From positions 1 through 18,234 of the forward strand of contig CACZRQ010000140.1 in the NCBI GenBank assembly GCA_902783615.1: DNA of 18,234 nucleotides. The letters run 5' to 3'. The notes under the pieces are model-generated. The model was not told the origin of the DNA and ran no database searches. It was given only the letters and a program-made list of their open reading frames with translations. The stretch is from an uncultured Bacteroidales bacterium. Its GTDB lineage: Bacteria; Bacteroidota; Bacteroidia; Bacteroidales; Bacteroidaceae. The position numbers were made by a program, and so were the translations under genes. Every line of letters starts with the position of its first letter. The first letter of the stretch is position 1. Positions 14,896-18,234 of the stretch are shown here, in pieces.

Positions 14896-15841
14896 TTGTC
14901 AATCGCCTAAACGCCCAGCAGGAGAAAACGTAGAGCAGATAGCCAGAGAGCCAGCCAGCTAAGACATCGATGATGTAGTGCGCCTGGATATAGACAGTGG
15001 AGATACAGAGCAGGATATAGAAAGGCAATAGAATCAGCGTCAGCCTTTTGCTGCTACGCCAACCCAACAGCATGATAATCGTTGAAACCCCTACATGCGA
15101 GCTGGGGAATGCGGCCGTTGGCATCTCGCCCGCTTCATGCGAAAGTTCCACCAAATGGTAGAAGAACCCATGCCCTTGCTGAGTATATGGCAACAACTCG
15201 GAATGAAAATTGAAATAATCGCCCACAGCAGGAAACACCCCTGCCACCACATTCTCCTCGCCAATGGCTGGGAAATAGAACTGCGGCCCAACCACAGGCA
15301 ACAGGTCATAAATGATGTAGTAGATGAAAAAAGAAACCGTGAGCACAAAGCCAATCTTCTCGAAATGCTCGAAATGCTTCACGAAATACCAGCATGTAAT
15401 CACGGCAATCATCGGGAAATAAGCCACATAACCCAAGTTCATGGGCTCGCTGATCCACATTTGCGGAAATTTACGCGCAAACCAATAGGCAGGCTGACAG
15501 CCGAATAATGTCTGCTCAGCCTCAGCAAACAGGTGGTCGAGGTTGGGATACAATCGATTGAACTCGTAAGTATCAGGATACCAATAGCTCAGCAACGCCA
15601 ACTGGAAGCCCACACGCATAAAGGCCGTCACCTTGCAAGGATACCTCCTGTAGATAAAGACCAATACAATGGTAACCACCACAATGCCAAGCCTTTCCAA
15701 CAGCATCTGCAAAGGATGATCCATCTTGTCGTACTGCACAATAATCATGCAGGAAGTGAGCACGGTATAGATCATGGCCGCCAGCTCCACCAAATACTCC
15801 CCTTTACTGGGCTTGATTCGTTGTAACCAATCTAAAGCCAT
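14855..15841 (-). CDS. PAP2-superfamily membrane enzyme, Aur1-like (PAP2_3 type)
   Basis: This 328-residue polytopic membrane protein has about six to seven hydrophobic segments (such as 20-36, 50-65, 135-155, 164-181, 252-263, 268-283 and 292-309). It has the PAP2 motifs C2 (PSSHV, 246-250) and C3 (H288...D292 in QAHYIIDVLAGW), but I do not find the usual C1 KxxxxxxRP. A PVVGPQFYFP stretch (182-191) resembles that of Aur1-type (inositol-)phosphoryltransferases. It could therefore transfer or remove a phosphorylated headgroup on a membrane lipid; substrate unproven. Its start overlaps the upstream SDR gene's stop by 10 bases, implying coupled translation. The last about 13 residues (from about 316) are encoded by the REP-like element at 14882-14894 and beyond, so the C-terminal tail is probably not ancestral. 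Confidence 0.85.
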   Translation of the reverse strand: MALDWLQRIKPSKGEYLVELAAMIYTVLTSCMIIVQYDKMDHPLQMLLERLGIVVVTIVLVFIYRRYPCKVTAFMRVGFQLALLSYWYPDTYEFNRLYPNLDHLFAEAEQTLFGCQPAYWFARKFPQMWISEPMNLGYVAYFPMIAVITCWYFVKHFEHFEKIGFVLTVSFFIYYIIYDLLPVVGPQFYFPAIGEENVVAGVFPAVGDYFNFHSELLPYTQQGHGFFYHLVELSHEAGEMPTAAFPSSHVGVSTIIMLLGWRSSKRLTLILLPFYILLCISTVYIQAHYIIDVLAGWLSGYLLYVFSCWAFRRLTNSPVRGDSSQAGV

Positions 15842-16839
15842 CCTGCCTCCTTATACCATGCAATGGTTTCTTTCACACCCCTGTCCAACTGATACTGAGG
15901 CTGATAGCCCAGCTCCTCGATGGTGGGGGTGATGTCGCAACGCCAATTGCGCTGCTTCATGATTCTGTATTTATCGGTATTCAGCGTGCTGGTGGTGTGG
16001 CGCAGTTTAGCCCACCATTCTGCCACAACAGATACCACTTTCAATACCCACAGAGGTGCACAGATGCGCAACACATTGGTTTCCTGCAACTCTCGCATGA
16101 TGAGGTTGGAGAAGGTGCTACTCTTATAGACCTGTCCGTCGCTCAGGAAGAAAGCCCTGTGGCTGATGCCTTTCTCGATGCCTAAGAAGATGGCCTGCAC
16201 AATGTCTTTCACATATACAAATGTGATGTCCTGGCGCTTGTAACCCACCGAGAAGTCGATGTGCTGCTGGATGCTCTTCGCCATCAGGAAGTAATCCTTC
16301 TCCCTTGGGCCATACACACCCGTTGGACGAAGAATCAGGTAGGGGAAGTCGCTCAGGCTTTGCAGATACTGCTCCATCTTGAGCTTGCTCTTGCCGTAAG
16401 CCGTATTAGGCTTGGGAGTATCATGTTCCGTAATGGGCTGATAGTCTTTTTCATGGATGGGGCCGAAGATGCTCAGGGTACTGATGAACACAAACAGCTT
16501 GGGCATCTGTTCTGTAGCGATGAGTGCCTCAACCAGGTTCTTGCTCTGCTGGTAGTTCACTCGATCGAAGTCGCGCTTGTCGGCACATTTGGTCACGCCA
16601 GCGCAATGCACCACATAGGTAAAGGCTCCATGCTGGGCGGCATGCTCTCGCAATTGTTGCTGAAGCGCATCGGGGTGGGCATAGTCGAGGTCGATGAAAT
16701 GGATGTCAGGCTGTTGCAGATAGGCTTTGCTGCTGCTTTTGCGCACACCAGCCCACGTAGAGAATCCTCTCCGCAAGGCTTCCTCCACGATAAAGCTGCC
16801 AATAAACCCACTTGCTCCTGTTACCAGAATACTGTCCAT
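15832..16839 (-). CDS. Extended SDR-family NAD(P)-dependent epimerase/reductase
   Basis: This 335-residue protein has a Rossmann fold with the extended-SDR nucleotide site GASGFIG (8-14). Further signatures are VHCAGVTK (about 77-84), a catalytic Ser/Thr at 120-121 (FISTLSIFG), the YGKSK motif (Y148, K152) and RPTGVYGP (171-178), which together mark NAD(P)-dependent sugar-nucleotide epimerases/dehydratases or 3-beta-HSD/dihydroflavonol-reductase-like enzymes. It is soluble, with no signal peptide. It is translationally coupled to the PAP2 gene, so the two products probably act in one lipid or glycan modification pathway. Which substrate is reduced or epimerised cannot be told. Confidence 0.88.
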   Translation of the reverse strand: MDSILVTGASGFIGSFIVEEALRRGFSTWAGVRKSSSKAYLQQPDIHFIDLDYAHPDALQQQLREHAAQHGAFTYVVHCAGVTKCADKRDFDRVNYQQSKNLVEALIATEQMPKLFVFISTLSIFGPIHEKDYQPITEHDTPKPNTAYGKSKLKMEQYLQSLSDFPYLILRPTGVYGPREKDYFLMAKSIQQHIDFSVGYKRQDITFVYVKDIVQAIFLGIEKGISHRAFFLSDGQVYKSSTFSNLIMRELQETNVLRICAPLWVLKVVSVVAEWWAKLRHTTSTLNTDKYRIMKQRNWRCDITPTIEELGYQPQYQLDRGVKETIAWYKEAGWL

Positions 16840-16864
16840 TTATCTCTCTTTCTTTTTCAGGCCG

Positions 16865-16872
16865 TAAAGATA
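16865..16872 (-). promoter_or_regulatory. Weak -7 candidate for the SDR-PAP2 pair
   Basis: The minus strand reads TATCTTTA, one mismatch from TAnnTTTG, 25 bases before the SDR start. No -33 partner was recognised. Confidence 0.25.
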
Positions 16873-16920
16873 CAAATTTTTTTAGAGATAGCATGGCATT
16901 GGGAGGGAAAAGTTTCAAAC

Positions 16921-17096
16921 CCTCCCGTAGTAAGCGGTCGTTCCTCCCGTAGTAGGCGGGTCATCTTCACGTAGTAAGCGGGCCATCTTCCCGTAGTAGG
17001 TGGGCCATCTTCCCGTAGTAGGCGGGTCATCTTCCCGAAGTATGCGGGTCATCCTTCCGAAGTAAGCGGGTCATCCTTCCGAAGTAAGCGAGCCAT
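16921..17096. repeat. Eight-copy 22-bp tandem repeat array
   Basis: Eight contiguous units, each exactly 22 bases, begin at 16921, 16943, 16965, 16987, 17009, 17031, 17053 and 17075. The core is CCCGTAGTARGCGGG (variant CCGAAGTAAGCGGG in the last three), with CCCG and CGGG able to pair. Units drift gradually from left to right. The unit length is not a multiple of three and both strands hit stops within each 66-base super-period, so it is not coding. It starts 81 bases upstream of the SDR start. Confidence 0.92.
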
Positions 17097-17119
17097 TTAC
17101 TTCAGGTAATTGAAATTTA

Positions 17120-17322
17120 GGACGCTGAAAGCGTCCCCTTATAATAGCCGCGGGTTCGAAGAACCTGCGGAACACGATGATACATCTATAATTGCACTCT
17201 GAAAGAGTGCCCCAACATCATGCAGGGCGACGCTTTCAGCGTCGATATTTTTTATTCATTCTATCCGTAGGTACTCGCTACGCTCGAACCCACGGCTATT
17301 ATTCGGTGACGCTTTCAGCGCC
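17120..17322. repeat. REP/BIME-like composite of hairpins, itself a large inverted repeat
   Basis: Successive hairpins with GAA or TTC loops are: GGACGCT/AGCGTCC (17120-17136), CCGCGGGTTC/GAACCTGCGG (17148-17170), GCACTCT/AGAGTGC (17194-17210), CGACGCT/AGCGTCG (17228-17244), an imperfect one at 17265-17295, and CGCT/AGCG near 17310-17320. ATAATAGCCGCGGGTTCG (17141-17158) matches the complement of 17285-17302 with one mismatch, so the entire block folds back on itself. Confidence 0.8.
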
Positions 17323-17567
17323 ATAAATTACATGTAACATTTTATCTCTTATTTTTAGCACCTTACTCTATGGGGTTAACCAATGGACACTTTATATGTT
17401 TCTGTTGTCCCTACAAACTAATAATCGCATCGTTGAACATTTGCGTCATTGACAAAATGTCAAAACAGGATTTTGGGAGAGGGCAAAAATGAACAGGGGA
17501 AATTTTGACCAGTTTTACCACTGCCAACCTTCCACTTGAAAACCTCCAAATCCAACCTCAAAAATGA
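17323..17567. other. Gene-free stretch, no clear function
   Basis: I see no credible open frame, RNA gene or promoter here. The only structure is a small palindrome, TTGACA-AAA-TGTCAA (17449-17463), and loose reuse of motifs such as ATTTTGACCA (17498 and 17689 regions). Confidence 0.5.
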
Positions 17568-17677
17568 TGGCATTTTTTCTCCCTAACGAGGGCGCAAAAT
17601 TTTCCTAACTGGGGCGCAAAAATTCCCTCGTGAGGGCGCAAGATTTTCCTCGTGTGGAAGAAATGGCATCCTTACGA
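17568..17677. repeat. Second, degenerate 22-bp tandem array
   Basis: GGGCGCAA occurs at 17590, 17612 and 17634, exactly 22 bases apart, each followed by a T/C-rich part (ATTTTCCT or ATTCCCTC) and a TAACGA/CGTGA-like end. Flanking 22-mers starting at 17568 and 17656 show weaker similarity, giving about five units. Confidence 0.7.
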
Positions 17678-17727
17678 GAAAAGCGACATTTTGACCAATG
17701 AAATAAAAAAGCAAAGTTTTGAGGCAA

Positions 17728-18042
17728 TCATCCATCACTCGTCACAATTTGGCGATAACATATTGTGTATTTGATGAATATTGTGGTGATGGGTTTTTGC
17801 AACTCATCACCAACTCGTCACTACTCATCACCTCAGATCTAAATCCAGACTATAACAATACGACTTCATAATCCTAAATCATCTAACATTATGATATCAA
17901 TACAACAAATGCAAGAACCTTTTGTCAAAATAACAATGGTGATGAGTAGTGACGAGTTGGTGACGAGTCAGAAAAACCCGTCACCAACACAATAATCTAT
18001 TACACAGAAAGTTATACCGGAAAAGTGACGAGTGACGGATGA
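17728..18042. repeat. 315-bp fold-back element with about 105-bp inverted arms
   Basis: The left arm (17728-17832) and right arm (17938-18042) are inverted copies of equal length around a 105-base AT-rich spacer. The first 26 bases at the spacer side match exactly, the outer about 18 bases differ at one site, and the middle is more diverged. GTGAYGAGT occurs four times in each arm at mirror positions (complement at 17737, 17802, 17813, 17823; direct at 17939, 17949, 17960, 18025). No coding capacity is seen. Confidence 0.88.
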
Positions 18043-18148
18043 ACTCACGATTTGTTGACATTTTAAAAACCAACCACCTCAATTTTAACATTTGAAAAAT
18101 AATTCAAGAATTTTACGTCCTATATGGCATATGTATTGATTTTTTGAT

Positions 18149-18156
18149 TACCTTTG
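18149..18156 (+). promoter_or_regulatory. Possible -7 element directed out of the window
   Basis: TACCTTTG matches TAnnTTTG exactly, with about 78 bases left before the window ends and no start codon recognised. No correctly spaced -33 is seen. It may serve a gene or RNA beyond the right edge. Confidence 0.3.
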
Positions 18157-18234
18157 TTGCCGTATAGCTTAAGAGGTGGCTTGTGACATTGATAACTCTT
18201 TCTCCCATTCCAACGCTTTTCTGAAATACAAAAA

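Noticed and set aside
16261..16974. A plus-strand open frame antisense to the SDR gene and running into the 22-bp array
   Set aside because: The SDR gene has full motifs on the other strand. The C-terminal part of this frame is simply translated repeat.
16921..17096. A CRISPR array
   Set aside because: The units are contiguous with no unique spacers and no cas genes are in the window.
17728..18042. An insertion sequence with terminal inverted repeats
   Set aside because: The spacer is only 105 bases and non-coding, with no transposase and no obvious flanking duplication, so at most a MITE-like element.
16890..18234. tRNA or rRNA genes in the gene-free region
   Set aside because: No cloverleaf with a T-loop GTTCRANNC in the right context and no rRNA-like sequence was found. 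The GGGTTCGAA in the REP block belongs to a simple hairpin.

Overview
This window looks like a chromosomal segment of a Bacteroidales bacterium, probably close to Prevotella/Segatella. The evidence is the TAnnTTTG-type -7 promoter elements, the scarcity of Shine-Dalgarno sites, the folP-dacA gene pair, the short HU-like protein and the overall protein flavour. No search was run, so genus-level placement is inference.

Layout, left to right. A truncated LolD-like ABC ATPase (1-560, +) converges on, and overlaps, a two-gene minus-strand unit: an NSS-family sodium symporter followed by a membrane-anchored helix-hairpin-helix protein (522-2669). A compact divergent promoter region separates that unit from a small VanZ-like membrane protein (+), which converges on murF (-). 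A second divergent region separates murF from folP-dacA (+): dihydropteroate synthase and the membrane diadenylate cyclase. A near-perfect bidirectional terminator closes that operon. Next come a minus-strand lipoprotein with a low-complexity repeat tail, the acetate pathway operon pta-ackA, and an HU-like DNA-binding gene. On the plus strand follow a secreted alkaline phosphatase, then (after a minus-strand serine-hydrolase lipoprotein) a secreted C69-family dipeptidase. The last genes are a minus-strand pair, an extended SDR epimerase/reductase overlapping an Aur1-like PAP2 membrane enzyme.

The genes are mostly housekeeping: envelope (lolD, murF, VanZ-like, PAP2), folate, c-di-AMP and acetyl-phosphate metabolism, and periplasmic hydrolases. 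The novelty lies in the non-coding DNA. From about 16,900 to the end (about 1.35 kb) I see no gene, but four distinct repeat architectures. They are an exact 8 x 22-bp tandem array, a roughly 200-bp composite of GAA/TTC-loop hairpins that is itself one large inverted repeat, a second degenerate 22-bp array, and a 315-bp fold-back element. The fold-back element has two arms of about 105 bp carrying eight symmetrically placed GTGAYGAGT motifs. A related REP-like element lies at 14741-14895 and supplies the last codons of the PAP2 gene. A heptamer repeat (ATTGACR) occurs both between genes and inside murF.

Positions and repeat periods were counted by eye. Family assignments rest on recognisable motifs, not on searches.
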